Shown: in pieces, positions 1 to 10,217 of the stretch
Layout of the letters: each line of letters starts with the position of its first letter
Numbering within the stretch: the stretch's first letter is position 1
From: Selenomonas sp.
Lineage (GTDB): Bacteria; Bacillota; Negativicutes; Selenomonadales; Selenomonadaceae
Assembly: GCA_022482925.1 (NCBI GenBank)
Contig: JAKVOG010000004.1
Location: forward strand, 169,149-233,148
Reading direction: 5' to 3'
DNA length: 64,000 nucleotides
Position numbers and translations under genes: made by a program
The notes under the pieces: generated by a model
Seen by the model: only the letters and a program-made list of their open reading frames with translations
Told to the model about the DNA's origin: nothing
Databases searched by the model: none

Positions 1-207
1 GAGCGCCCTCAAAACGAGCGTCATAATGGGCTGCTGAGGGATTTCATTCCCAAGGGTAAATCGATAGAGCCATTCAGCGATGAAGATGTCCTGAACATGG
101 CCGATATGCTGAACCAGCGTCCGCGTCGCATTCTTGGCTACCATACGCCAACGGAGCTATTCGACCATTTTCTCGATGAAGTTTATACTATTGATAATGT
201 TTCTTGA
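1..207 (+). mobile_element. IS30-family transposase, C-terminal part (truncated by window edge)
   Basis: Frame 1 reads ERPQNERHNGLLRDFIPKGKSIEPFSDEDVLNMADMLNQRPRRILGYHTPTELF..., a typical IS30 C-terminus; TGA at 205-207. Confidence 0.9.
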
Positions 208-270
208 TTAAATTAGTGTTCAATTTGCACTTGCAATTTACCAGTAAAAAATAATCCATCCAGACAATAT

Positions 271-316
271 AAAAGCAGTGTGTAAGTTACTAGTTGATAA
301 CTTACGCACTGCTTTT
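271..316. terminator. Strong bidirectional intrinsic terminator
   Basis: AAAAGCAGTGtGTAAGTTA-ctagttga-TAACTTACgCACTGCTTTT followed by T-rich sequence. Confidence 0.75.
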
Positions 317-332
317 ATTTGTCTAATCCGAA

Positions 333-898
333 CTACTTTTCTCTCTTGACAGCCATTTCCGCTTGTATCCGTTCCTTGGGGCTTTGAGCCTTGATCACCG
401 CTTGCACACTTTGGACGAACTGCTGGCAGATACTGATTTCCCTGCCTTGCAGCGCTTTGCTTCCGGGAAGCAGTATTTCTGTATTAGTTATACTGTATGG
501 CTGGAATGCTGGATTCTGTATCTGATTATTAAAAGCATCGGTAATCCAAAAGCTTTTTAGAATTCTCCATTTTTAAGTGCCCTTTCAAAATTGAATTTTT
601 CACCTAAATCTGGCAGAAGGTTAAAGAGATTGATAATGGCTGCACGCGATATAGATTGCTCTTTCATGAATTTTTTCATCAAGGATGGATAGCATTCTTC
701 AAAAAATCCCAATAGATACCGCTGGTGTTGCTCTTCGCAGTACGGAATTTCATGGCGCAGGATTTTGGCCAATGTCTGATAAGACATTTCGTTTTTGAAA
801 CGGATATTCATACGTACCTGACAAGCCAGTGAAGCCCTATTCTTTATAGTATTTTGCATGATATGCACCCTCCTTTCAACTCTTCTCAGCCTTATCAT
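333..898 (-). pseudogene. Hypothetical protein, apparently frameshifted
   Basis: ORF 557-898 (113 aa) is followed in another frame, with no stop, by ...SFWITDAFNNQIQNPAFQPYSITNTEILLPGSKALQGREISICQQFVQSVQAVIKAQSPKERIQAEMAVKREK* ending at 333. Confidence 0.45.
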
Positions 899-982
899 AC
901 CATATCAAAATCAGATAGCCAATAGGAGCCTCTCTATAGTGGCACGTTTGTCAAGACAAAAATCGATGAATTTCCAAATGTA

Positions 983-1861
983 TCAGGCAGCAGACATTGC
1001 AGCATTGAGCAGCAGTGCCGGGAAGTATCGCTCTGCTGGCGGGACGTTCCCGATGGCTGAGTGGCAGCGCTGGAAGTTATACACGTTGATGTAGTTGCGG
1101 ATGGCCTTGCGAGCCTCCCGGATGTTGCGGTACTGCGTGAGATAGGCTTCCTCATACTTGAATGTCCGGAACCACCGCTCAATCTTGATGTTGTCGGCCC
1201 AGCGGCTCTTGCCATCCATGCTCTGGCGGATCTTGTGTTCCTTGAGGAAAGCCTTGTACTCCTTGCTGGTGAACTGGCATCCTTGGTCGGAGTTGAGAAT
1301 CTGCGGCTTTGCTATACGGAGAGCCTTCCTTACGGCGGCAATGACCATCCGGGTGTCCAGGGTATCGTCCACCTCCCAGCCAACAATGCAGCGGCTGTAC
1401 CAGTCGATGATGGCTGTCAGATAAACGAAACCGTGCTCCAGGGGAATGTAGGTGATGTCGATGGACCATGCCTGGTTAGGCTGCTGAATATCCACATGCT
1501 TCAGCAGGTAGGGCATCACCTGCGCTTGTTGCTGCCGCTTGGAAAGGTTCATCTTCGGATAGATGACGTCGATGCCCATCTCGCGCATATAGCGAGCTGT
1601 CTTGCGTCGTCCGGCCTGATGCCCGAGGCGCTGCAGCTGCGAGGCCAGCTGCCTTGCGCCCCAGGCAGGATTGTCCGTGTGGAAACGATCGATGATGCGC
1701 TTGCATTCCAGCTCTTCATCTGATGGAGTGTTCTCTTTGGGGTGGTAGTATTGGCTTGTGCGGTTGACGCCGAGCAGCTTCGCTGCTTTCCGAAGGGAAA
1801 GCTCCTTGCACTCACTCCTCGAAAGGTTTTGGAGAATACTGTTTCTCGTAGTCCGGTCCAA
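983..1861 (-). CDS. IS3-family transposase OrfB (integrase catalytic domain)
   Basis: QAWSIDITYIPLEHGFVYLTAIIDWYSRCIVGW..., NSDQGCQFTS..., and the IS3 C-terminus. Confidence 0.93.
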   Translation of the reverse strand: MDRTTRNSILQNLSRSECKELSLRKAAKLLGVNRTSQYYHPKENTPSDEELECKRIIDRFHTDNPAWGARQLASQLQRLGHQAGRRKTARYMREMGIDVIYPKMNLSKRQQQAQVMPYLLKHVDIQQPNQAWSIDITYIPLEHGFVYLTAIIDWYSRCIVGWEVDDTLDTRMVIAAVRKALRIAKPQILNSDQGCQFTSKEYKAFLKEHKIRQSMDGKSRWADNIKIERWFRTFKYEEAYLTQYRNIREARKAIRNYINVYNFQRCHSAIGNVPPAERYFPALLLNAAMSAA

Positions 1862-2159
1862 GAATTTCCTCAGATTTTTTTTTCAACCAATCCACCTGCA
1901 TGGTGAGTTGGCCAACTTTGCGGGCATAGGAGGCTTTCTCCTTCCGCTCGGTCTCGAGTTTTTGATTGAGGTTGTCCTCTCTGGAATCATCGAATATGAT
2001 GCTTGCCTTGCTGAGAAACTCGTTCTTCCAGTTCCGCAAGAGGTTCGGCAGGATTTCGTTCTCAGCCGCCAGCGTGTTGAGGTCTTTCTCACCCTTGAGC
2101 AGCTCGATGACGAGATCGGATTTGAATTTCGACGTGAAATGACGGCGCGTGCGTGACAT
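1812..2159 (-). CDS. IS3-family transposase OrfA
   Basis: MSRTRRHFTSKFKSDLVIELLKGEKDLNTLAAENEILPNLLRNWKNEFL, typical OrfA HTH. Confidence 0.88.
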   Translation of the reverse strand: MSRTRRHFTSKFKSDLVIELLKGEKDLNTLAAENEILPNLLRNWKNEFLSKASIIFDDSREDNLNQKLETERKEKASYARKVGQLTMQVDWLKKKSEEILGPDYEKQYSPKPFEE

Positions 2160-2474
2160 GATGATTATCTCCTTTTTCATTGATCGCCTCCAGTATACCA
2201 CGAGATTCACATTAAGAAATAGTTTCGAAGTTGTCTTAATTCATAGTTCCATTATACTCCTGCTGATGTCTTACTTACACAAATTATTATACACTCCGTT
2301 TACTATAAATCTATAGGTTCTCCCTGCTTCCTAGAGAATTCACGATACAGGCCATGAGTATTCGTCAATTCTTCATAATAATAAAAAGTTAAATGTTTCT
2401 TACCATCAATCTCAGCTGTTCACTTGACCACTACCATAGATTATGATAAAACGGATGTATAGGAGGCGGTTTTA

Positions 2475-2588
2475 ATGAATGGAATCTCATCGGTAAGCCA
2501 GCACGGCATAACAGGGAATCTGCCAATCAAACGAACGACGCCAGCAGCAGGGAGTATAACGGAGGTGACTTGTCATGAAGATCAGTAA
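2475..2588 (+). CDS. Short 37-codon ORF overlapping the start of the next gene
   Basis: AGGAGGCGG Shine-Dalgarno before ATG; MNGISSVSQHGITGNLPIKRTTPAAGSITEVTCHEDQ*; its stop lies inside the 2575 ORF. Confidence 0.4.
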   Translation: MNGISSVSQHGITGNLPIKRTTPAAGSITEVTCHEDQ

Positions 2589-3351
2589 TAACGATTCGAT
2601 CAAACAAGCCAGTCATTCCTTCTTGACAGCTGCCGCCCGAAATGAAACTCATGATACTTCATCGGTGGATCAGTGGCTGTCCAAAGCAGCAGATGTCTAT
2701 ATCAGCAAAAGCGGTAAGGAATTAAGTGCTGCTGCCCAGTTACGCGCGGATAAGGATACCGGGGCCGAAAGCAGTCTGCAGGAAATCAATACCAAAAAGG
2801 AACAGATCAACAGTGACAAGCAGCGCATTTCTGAAATAGACCAAAAGCTGTCCGAAGATGATGGAAGCCTGACAGACAAGGATAAAGAGACCCTGCAGAA
2901 GGAACGGGAAACCTTGCAGAAACGCAGTGAGACACCAGAAGATATCATGCACAAGAAATACCAGCAGATCAACGCGCTGGAAAAGCAACGTGACTCCGGA
3001 ACATTGACTGGCGAGGATATTCTTGTTATTGATAAGCAGATTGATTATCTGCATATTGATATAAACCATCAAAAAAACGCTGTATATCAGCAGGGAAAAA
3101 CTGAGGAATCCTTGTCACAAAAGGCTGTGCAGGAGCGTGCCGTCCAGGATGAAAAGACCACGGCAAAACTCGATAAACAGACCGAGAGCCAGGTACAGGA
3201 ACAAACCGAGCAAGTCAGCATCCTGCAGCATGAATCCACAACCCAGGATGAGACCAGACCACTTCAGGTGCTCCAGAATGCTCAACAGGTTGAGGCCGCA
3301 AGCCAAAGCAAGAAAACAAGTACCATCAATCCAGCAGCAAGCACGAAGTAA
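2575..3351 (+). CDS. Hypothetical coiled-coil, Q/E/K-rich protein
   Basis: GGAGGTGA ribosome-binding site; 258 aa with heptad-like Q/E/K-rich repeats. Confidence 0.65.
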   Translation: MKISNNDSIKQASHSFLTAAARNETHDTSSVDQWLSKAADVYISKSGKELSAAAQLRADKDTGAESSLQEINTKKEQINSDKQRISEIDQKLSEDDGSLTDKDKETLQKERETLQKRSETPEDIMHKKYQQINALEKQRDSGTLTGEDILVIDKQIDYLHIDINHQKNAVYQQGKTEESLSQKAVQERAVQDEKTTAKLDKQTESQVQEQTEQVSILQHESTTQDETRPLQVLQNAQQVEAASQSKKTSTINPAASTK

Positions 3352-3372
3352 GCTGTCATTTCATTTTTTCAA

Positions 3373-3401
3373 AAGGGGATGCCCGCAATGGGCATCCCCT
3401 T
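3373..3401. terminator. Bidirectional terminator between convergent genes
   Basis: AAGGGGATGCCC-gcaat-GGGCATCCCCTT. Confidence 0.8.
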
Positions 3402-3412
3402 AATTTACCTAC

Positions 3413-3973
3413 TCAGAGCAGCATCCCCAACAACAGACCGGCTGCGCCGCTGCCTGCCAGCAGCGGAATCACGCTGACTTTCCGGCGGACGGCTATGATG
3501 GATGCCACCAGCACGATGACGCCAACCGGGTCGATGCTCTTCAGATCAGCTGGCAGCGTCTCCACATTCCACAGGGCCAGGATGATGAAGCTGATGCCTG
3601 CCGCCGCGATCAACGCCACGACAGCCGGACGCAAGCCATTCAGTGCCCCGCGGATTGGGCCGATATCACCGTACTTAAAGAACAGATTGGCCAGGATGAT
3701 GCCGATGATCAGCGAAGGAACACAGAACCCCACCGTCGCAGCGATTGCTCCCGGCAGCCCGGCAACTTTCATGCCGGCAAACGTCGCCGCATTGATACCG
3801 ATTGGTCCCGGCGTCATCTGCGAGATGGTGAAAATATCCACGAACTCACTCAGGCTCATCCATTGATAAGTGTCTACTACAGCCGCCTGTATCAGCGGCA
3901 TCGATGCATAGCCACCGCCCACGCAGAACAAACCAACTTTGCAGAACTCCCAGAATAATGTCCAGACTAGCAT
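3413..3973 (-). CDS. Chromate transporter, half-size ChrA subunit
   Basis: WTLFWEFCKVGLFCVGGGYASMPLIQ...QMTPGPIGINAATFAG. Confidence 0.9.
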   Translation of the reverse strand: MLVWTLFWEFCKVGLFCVGGGYASMPLIQAAVVDTYQWMSLSEFVDIFTISQMTPGPIGINAATFAGMKVAGLPGAIAATVGFCVPSLIIGIILANLFFKYGDIGPIRGALNGLRPAVVALIAAAGISFIILALWNVETLPADLKSIDPVGVIVLVASIIAVRRKVSVIPLLAGSGAAGLLLGMLL

Positions 3974-3987
3974 AGATTCGACCTCCT

Positions 3988-4572
3988 TTACTTGTTATAT
4001 TTCGCATCGCGCATGAACAGCAGCCCCAGAATGCCATCCAGCAGGACCAGCAGCATGATATTGACATCAAAGAAATAATTCGCCACGAACGTACCGATGA
4101 TGATAGCAATCGGCAGGACCAGTTTGTTCTTGATCTGCTTGCGCAGCAGATCGATCGACACATTGACGATCAGGGCTGTCGCACCGCACTGCATGCCCTT
4201 GAGCGCATAACGCACATACTGGTTTGACGCGAACCAGTCATAGGCAAAAAAAATCAGCGACAGCGTGATGAGCGGTGGCAGGATCGTCGCCGTCAGAGCC
4301 GTCAGCGTTCCTCGCAGGCCGGCCATGCGATAGCCAAGGATGATCGAGGCATTGACTGCCACCACACCTGGCATCGACTGGGCGATCGATACGAGATTCA
4401 AGGTATCCTTGTCGTCCAGCCAGCCATATTCATCCACATATTTCGCCCGCAGCAGCGGGATGATGACAAAACCTCCCCCTACCGTAAACGCACTGATCAA
4501 AAACGTGGACTGGAATAACTTCCAGTAAAAATTCGGGCAATCCAATGCCGCCGATCGCATCTCATTTGTCAT
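3988..4572 (-). CDS. Chromate transporter, half-size ChrA subunit
   Basis: LISAFTVGGGFVIIPLLRAKYVDEYGW...SMPGVVAVNASIILG; paired short-chain ChrA arrangement. Confidence 0.9.
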   Translation of the reverse strand: MTNEMRSAALDCPNFYWKLFQSTFLISAFTVGGGFVIIPLLRAKYVDEYGWLDDKDTLNLVSIAQSMPGVVAVNASIILGYRMAGLRGTLTALTATILPPLITLSLIFFAYDWFASNQYVRYALKGMQCGATALIVNVSIDLLRKQIKNKLVLPIAIIIGTFVANYFFDVNIMLLVLLDGILGLLFMRDAKYNK

Positions 4573-5447
4573 GCTTTTTCCTCCATTTCCAGTGCCGCCA
4601 GGAACTTCTCCCCTGCCGTCGACAGGTACCGGTCCTGCCGCCAGATTGCAACCAGCCTGGTCCTCAGTTTCTTCTCATCGATCTGCTTGACCCGCAGATT
4701 CTCATGTGCGGCCAGATTCAACGCAGCTGCCGGCGCTATTGCCACCCCCAGCCCGGCATTCGCCCACAGAACGGTCGTCCGGGCATCATCGTTGCGGCAG
4801 TAGATATCCGGCCGTACATCCGCGGCTTCAAATGTATCGTGCAACAGCTGGTTGAAGCGGCGATAGATGATCAACGGCTTGCCCGCCAGATCACAGACCG
4901 GAATCACATCCTGTCCCGGGCACCAGTCCCACTCTCGGGTCATCGCCGCCACCATCGGCTCAGCCGACAGGAACCGGCAGTTGAACCGACTGCTGTTAAA
5001 CGGCGTCCGCACGATGCCGATCTCGATGATGCTCTGGTCCAGCATCTCGAGGATCTGATAGGTATTGCCATCGTGTATCTCAAAGTGGATATCCTGATAC
5101 TGCTCATGAAACTGTCGCAGCCCTGGGCTGAACAGTATATTGCCAGACGATGACACTGTTCCAATTGCCAAAGTGCCCCGGATGCCCCGCTGGAAATCAG
5201 CCACTTCCCTCCGGGTCGAATCTGCCAGATCCAGCAGCTGCCTGGCCCGATGAGCCATTGCCCGCCCGGCATCGGTCAGCTCGATATGATGCGGCCCACG
5301 CCGAAAAAGCGTAACCCCCAGCTCAGATTCCAGCAGCTTTATCTGATGGGACAATGGCGGCTGTGCCATATGAAGTTTTTTGGCTGCCGCTGTGATCTGT
5401 TCCTCTGACACGATGGTCAGGAAGTAATGTAGTTGTTTCAGGTCCAT
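4569..5447 (-). CDS. LysR-family transcriptional regulator
   Basis: MDLKQLHYFLTIVSEEQITAAAKKLHMAQPPLSHQIKLLESELGVTLFRR. Confidence 0.93.
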   Translation of the reverse strand: MDLKQLHYFLTIVSEEQITAAAKKLHMAQPPLSHQIKLLESELGVTLFRRGPHHIELTDAGRAMAHRARQLLDLADSTRREVADFQRGIRGTLAIGTVSSSGNILFSPGLRQFHEQYQDIHFEIHDGNTYQILEMLDQSIIEIGIVRTPFNSSRFNCRFLSAEPMVAAMTREWDWCPGQDVIPVCDLAGKPLIIYRRFNQLLHDTFEAADVRPDIYCRNDDARTTVLWANAGLGVAIAPAAALNLAAHENLRVKQIDEKKLRTRLVAIWRQDRYLSTAGEKFLAALEMEEKA

Positions 5448-5760
5448 GTTACCGCCATCCTCATATCATAAAAGTATGCACCTACTTAGAATAGAACGGC
5501 AGCCTCCGCTGTAAAGAAACTGCCGTTCAAGGAAAGGACTATTTCTTATTCGCCCTTATTATAGCATCAGTATATCCATATGAAAAATATTGTTTTTATC
5601 TATGCTGTATACGATAAAAATATATGGTATTAAATAAATGCTCCGCTTCCCTATAAACACTTACTCAGGAAACAAAATAAAGGACATTCCCTTCCGCCGT
5701 TGAATTATAGAATTATAGAAACTATTTATTGTTTTTTCATTGGAGAGGAAGATAATACAA

Positions 5761-7475
5761 TGAATGTATTAAACAATATCAAAGTAGCCTACAAGATACT
5801 GATTCTTGTCATAATCGCTGCCATCGGCATGATTGGTATCGGTTATCAGGGTTACACCACCATCCAGACATCAAAGCAGTCACTTAGCATCATCTATCAG
5901 CAAAATATGCAGCAACTCTATCATATCGGTGAAGCAAAATACATGCTGCGCGATATGCAGTCCCGAGCCGCGCTGGCCATGGCAGCCCATGATGCCGCCC
6001 GCTTTGCCGAGCTAAAGAAGGATGCCAGCGAGATCCAGTCCAAGTTTGACCAGAACTGGAATGGCTACAGCAAAGCCGTAGCCGGAACGGATGCCGCCAA
6101 AGCCAATGACGAAATCCAGCAGAACTGGAAGACTTTCTATGATGCCATGAATCATGTCATCGACCTGGCATCTTCCGGCAATATGGCTGAAGCCGAAACC
6201 TACTACAGCAAGACCGGTGCTCAGGCAACCACGAATTTGCGCAAGGTACTCGAAGCACAGCAGGACGCAGCTCAGCAAAACTCCGAATCGCTTTACCAGC
6301 AGATTGAATCTGCTTCATCATCAGCCAGCACAATCATGGCCTTATTCTGTATCATCGCCCTGGTCATCCTATTCATCGGTGCGCTGTGGATTTCAAAAGC
6401 AATCACCACTCCGTTACAAGCCATGGTGGCTGCCTGCCAGCGTCTTGGCGCTGGTGATTTCCGTCTGACGCCGCGTCAGGTGAACCGTGGCGATGAATTT
6501 GGCCACATGGCTGATGTCATCATCACCATGCGTGACAGTCTCAACGAACTCATGCGGAAAACTCACGACAGTACACAGCAGATTGCCGCCGCCAGTGAGG
6601 AACTCACAGCCAGCTCACAGCAATCAGCCCAGGCCTCAAATCAGGTAGCCCAGTCGGTCACCGATGCAGCCAGCGCGGTCATCCAGCAACAGGATGCCGT
6701 AGAGTCCAGTACCACAGCCGTCCAGCAGATCAGTACCACCGTTGGTTCGATCAATGATCAGGCCAAACGAGTGGCCAGACGGGCCGAAAGTGCAGCTCAA
6801 TGTGCAGCCGATGGTGCACAGGTCATCGACACCACCGTGGCGCAGATCCACAATGGTGCAAAAAGCGTCCAGGAATCGTCCCAGATGGTTGACCGCCTGG
6901 GAGAAAGCTCCCAGGAAATCGGCACCATCGTCGAGACCATCTCCAGTATAGCCGATCAGACGAACCTGCTGGCTCTCAATGCAGCCATCGAGGCTGCCCG
7001 TGCAGGTGAGCATGGCCGCGGCTTTGCCGTAGTCGCTGATGAAGTACGGAAGCTTGCCGAACAGTCCGGTCAGGCTGCTCAGCAGATCACGACCTTGATC
7101 TCCAGTGTGCAATCCGATACCCATTCAGCGGTAGAAGCCATGAAGACCGGCCGTGCCACCGTCGATACCGGTGCCCAGTCTGTCGAGAAACTCCGCGAGG
7201 CCTTCCTGCAAATTGATAAACTGGTCAAGGATGTCAGCCAGGAAGTCGAGCAGATGACTTCAGCGGTCCATTCCGCCAGCACCGATACCGACAACATCTC
7301 CACCCATGTCGCCAATATCGGCGAACAGGGAAAATCCGTATCCGCGGAAATGGAGACCGTATCCGCTGCCACCGAGGAGCAATCTGCCTCGGCCAGCGAG
7401 ATTGCTTCGGCCAGCGAATCCCTGTCGAAACTTGCCGAACAGCTGCAGGCTTCACTGAGTCAGTTCCGATTCTGA
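5761..7475 (+). CDS. Methyl-accepting chemotaxis protein
   Basis: 4HB-like sensor, two TM segments, HAMP, and the hairpin [51 protein letters not shown]; start preceded by GGAGAGGA. Confidence 0.95.
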
Positions 7476-7509
7476 CACAACGCTAAACCTTATCCTTTAT
7501 AACCACAAA

Positions 7510-7554
7510 AACAACGATATCGTAAACAAATGTTTATGATATCGTTGTTTTTTT
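7510..7554. terminator. Bidirectional intrinsic terminator
   Basis: AACAACGATATCgTAAAC-aaat-GTTTAtGATATCGTTGTT with T-runs on both strands. Confidence 0.85.
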
Positions 7555-7581
7555 ATCAAATCAGCTAATACGCTACCGCTC

Positions 7582-8479
7582 GATAAACTGGAAGTTACAG
7601 CTCAATTCATCGAAGAAGCACCAAGGCTAGGTATGAGTAAACCCGCTCAGACAAAGTTCGGAGAACGAGTAAATATAACACAGCAAAGGAGCGCTTAGTT
7701 CGAGGAAATTAGACCGCCGCGGGGGCAGCGCATAGCCAACATTCCGCTGAGGTAACCTGCTAGAAAAAATTTTAGGCTTTAATTAATCATTGAAAAAGCA
7801 CTTAAACGCGCTTCGCTTAAACGAAAGTCTTTTTCAAGGAAGGGTGGTAGCCTAAAATTTTTTCCTTAACGCAGAACACCAAACGCTCCATTTATGGCTA
7901 TGCACTGCCCCCGCGGCTGGGCTCGATGCATCGATGGTTGCTTTACTCTAAATCAGCTACATTGCTAATTCTCTCTTTGATGCTGGAATCCGGCAAATCT
8001 GCCCGAACCGAACCCAGGCCTACCGTCAGAAGGAGAACTACCCAGAAGCCGCCACTAATCGACGGCGGGCGAGGGGAAACTATTTCTTTTGGCTGGAACG
8101 ACTGCCGTAGGCTGGCACGCCGTAGGTACTTGCTAGGTCCGTCGATTCGTTGCGGCGCCGTGGTACCGGCGCGTCAGCTAAGTAAATACTACAATCTCAG
8201 GGCGGGACATTTACTACGGCCCCCCAAGAAGTGAGCCCATAGGGCGAAGCTGATTGGTGTGGGGCCGTGTATGCCTAGATGCAGCTTGCTGCATCCGGCT
8301 CAGTGGAAGCCAAAAAAATAGTTCCACCGAACCCCGTGCTGAGCTTGTGCCGACTCGTTACCTGTAGCTAAGTTTAGCTATCCCCTCTCGGTCACAGAGA
8401 ACCGTCCCCTGTGACCGCCTTGAACTACTCGTCATCTGTAGCTCACTTCCCGAACCTATCCTTCAAATTTCAGTTTATC
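7582..8479 (-). ncRNA. Candidate large ornate structured RNA, copy 1
   Basis: Closed by GATAAACTG/CAGTTTATC; many internal hairpins; ~0.8 kb similarity to the inverted copy at 52299-53124 with compensatory stem changes; no conserved ORF. Strand inferred from G-U versus C-A arguments. Confidence 0.7.
8389..8417. repeat. REP-like palindrome inserted in copy 1
   Basis: CGGTCACAGagaaccgtcccCTGTGACCG; absent from copy 2. Confidence 0.6.
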
Positions 8480-8510
8480 AAAAAGATGCCCTTTGTCCTT
8501 CAATGCTCCA

Positions 8511-9578
8511 TCAGCATGATCTTGTCCGGTGGAAAATACAGATACAGCGTATCAGCGGCAATGCGTCTCCATTCCTCCTTGCCCAGTTCCCAGCGGATCA
8601 TCCTGGCCTGCGTTCCCTGTCGCCGTATCATGATGAGATAGGAAAACGTATCCTCAATCACCCGGACTACTTCCATGCAGAACACATTGGGGCCGGCAGC
8701 TGCTCGACCTCCAGGAAGTGCGCTCGTATCCCGGCATAACGCACCCCCTCGGCCACACTCTCATGGGTCTCGAGCTCCAGTTCCCAGTCATCTGCCTGGA
8801 TGCGATGCTCTGCCAGCCGATGTGCCCCGCTGACATTCTTGCAGCCTGTCAGCAAGGTTGCCGCCAACGTATCGGGACTCTGAAAGAGTCCCTGCTTCGT
8901 GTGGACTGCTTCCATCTGCCCTTTGTTGATGACCGCTGCCCGGTCCGCCAGACGGTACACCTCCCCGCGGTCATGCGAGACCAGCAGAGCCGAACCATCA
9001 TAGGCACTAAGCACATCCGTGAGCTCCAGCTCCAGCTGCCATTTGAGATAGCTGTCCAGCGCCGAAAACGGCTCATCCAGCAGCAGCAGCTCTGCGCCCG
9101 AGACCAGAATACGGGCCAGGGCCGCCCGCTGCTGCTGCCCGCCGGACAGCTCGCGGGGATAAGCTGACGCCAGATCCTGCAATGAGAACCGGGCCAGATT
9201 CCCGGCCACCAGCTGTTCACGCTCGGCCGCGGTCCCGACTGCCGCAAAGCGGATATTATCTGCAATCGTCATATTGGGAAACAGCGCATAGTTCTGAAAC
9301 AGATACCCCACTTTGCGCTGCTGCGGCTTCAGATTGATCCCGGCCTCACTGTCATAGAGCACCCGGCCATTGAGCACGATCCGCCCGCTGTCCGGCTGCT
9401 CGATCCCGGCGATGCATTTAAGCGTCATGCTCTTGCCACAGCCCGAAGCCCCGAGCAGGGCAAAGACCTCATCTCTGGCTGCAAAATCCACGTCCAGCCT
9501 GAAATTGCGCAGCTGCTTCTGCAGCCTGACCATCAGCTCCATAACGCAGCCCCCTTCGCCATCCTCGCAATCCACCAA
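8511..9578 (-). CDS. modC: Molybdate ABC transporter ATP-binding protein (frameshift near 8685)
   Basis: Walker A GASGCGKSMTLKCIAG, signature LSGGQQQRAALARI; C-terminus continues in the 8500-8685 frame. Confidence 0.88.
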
Positions 9579-10204
9579 TTCATGAGCACGACGAAGAACA
9601 GCGAGAACAGTACGATGGCAATTGCCCAGTCAAAGGCCAGATCATAATCATTGGCCTGTACCGCCGCATAGATAGCCGTACTCATCGTCTGCGTGACGCC
9701 CGGGATATTGCCGGCAAACATGATGGTCGCCCCGAACTCTCCCAAAGCCCGCGTAAACGACAGCACCAGTCCGGCCAGTATCCCTGAGCGCGCATTCGGC
9801 AAGAGTACATACCAAAAGATACGCCACTCCGATACCCCCAGTGTCCTGGCGGCTGCCAGGATATTCGGATCCAGCTGCTCAAAAGCACCACGGGCCGTAC
9901 GGTACATGAGCGGCAGTGATACGACGATGGCTGCTATGACCGCTGCTTTCCAGGTGAACACCAGCGTAATATCGAACTGCAGCAGGAAACGGCCGATCAG
10001 GCTGCGTTTCCCGAACAACAGCAGCAGGAAGAAGCCTACCACTGTCGGCGGCAGGACCAGCGGCAGCGTGATGACAGCATCAGCCAGCCCCTGGAATCGC
10101 CGCATGCGGACCACGGCCAGTGCCAGCCCTGTCCCCGCCAGGAAGGTCACGATCGTCGCAGTCACAGCCGTTTCCAGCGTGATGATCAGCGGTGCGATTT
10201 CCAT
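9533..10204 (-). CDS. modB: Molybdate ABC transporter permease
   Basis: PLVLPPTVVGFFLLLLFGKRS...LGEFGATIMFAGNIPG. Confidence 0.93.
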   Translation of the reverse strand: MEIAPLIITLETAVTATIVTFLAGTGLALAVVRMRRFQGLADAVITLPLVLPPTVVGFFLLLLFGKRSLIGRFLLQFDITLVFTWKAAVIAAIVVSLPLMYRTARGAFEQLDPNILAAARTLGVSEWRIFWYVLLPNARSGILAGLVLSFTRALGEFGATIMFAGNIPGVTQTMSTAIYAAVQANDYDLAFDWAIAIVLFSLFFVVLMNWWIARMAKGAALWS

Positions 10205-10217
10205 CTTATCCTACCTC

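Larger units (their letters stand above)
949..2243 (-). mobile_element. IS3-family insertion sequence (approximate ends)
   Basis: OrfA (HTH plus leucine-zipper-like) and OrfB (DDE integrase) with imperfect terminal repeats TGTCAAGACAAAAATCGATGAATTTC / TGAATTAAGACAACTTCGAAACTATTTC. Confidence 0.75.

Noticed and set aside
1061-1723. 220-aa plus-strand ORF
   Set aside because: Antisense shadow of the IS3 transposase OrfB.
7926-8234. 102-aa ORF inside ornate copy 1 (and related ORF 52594-52779 in copy 2)
   Set aside because: The frame is not preserved between copies (diverges after GGRG) although nucleotides are conserved; there is no good ribosome-binding site. Consistent with non-coding RNA.
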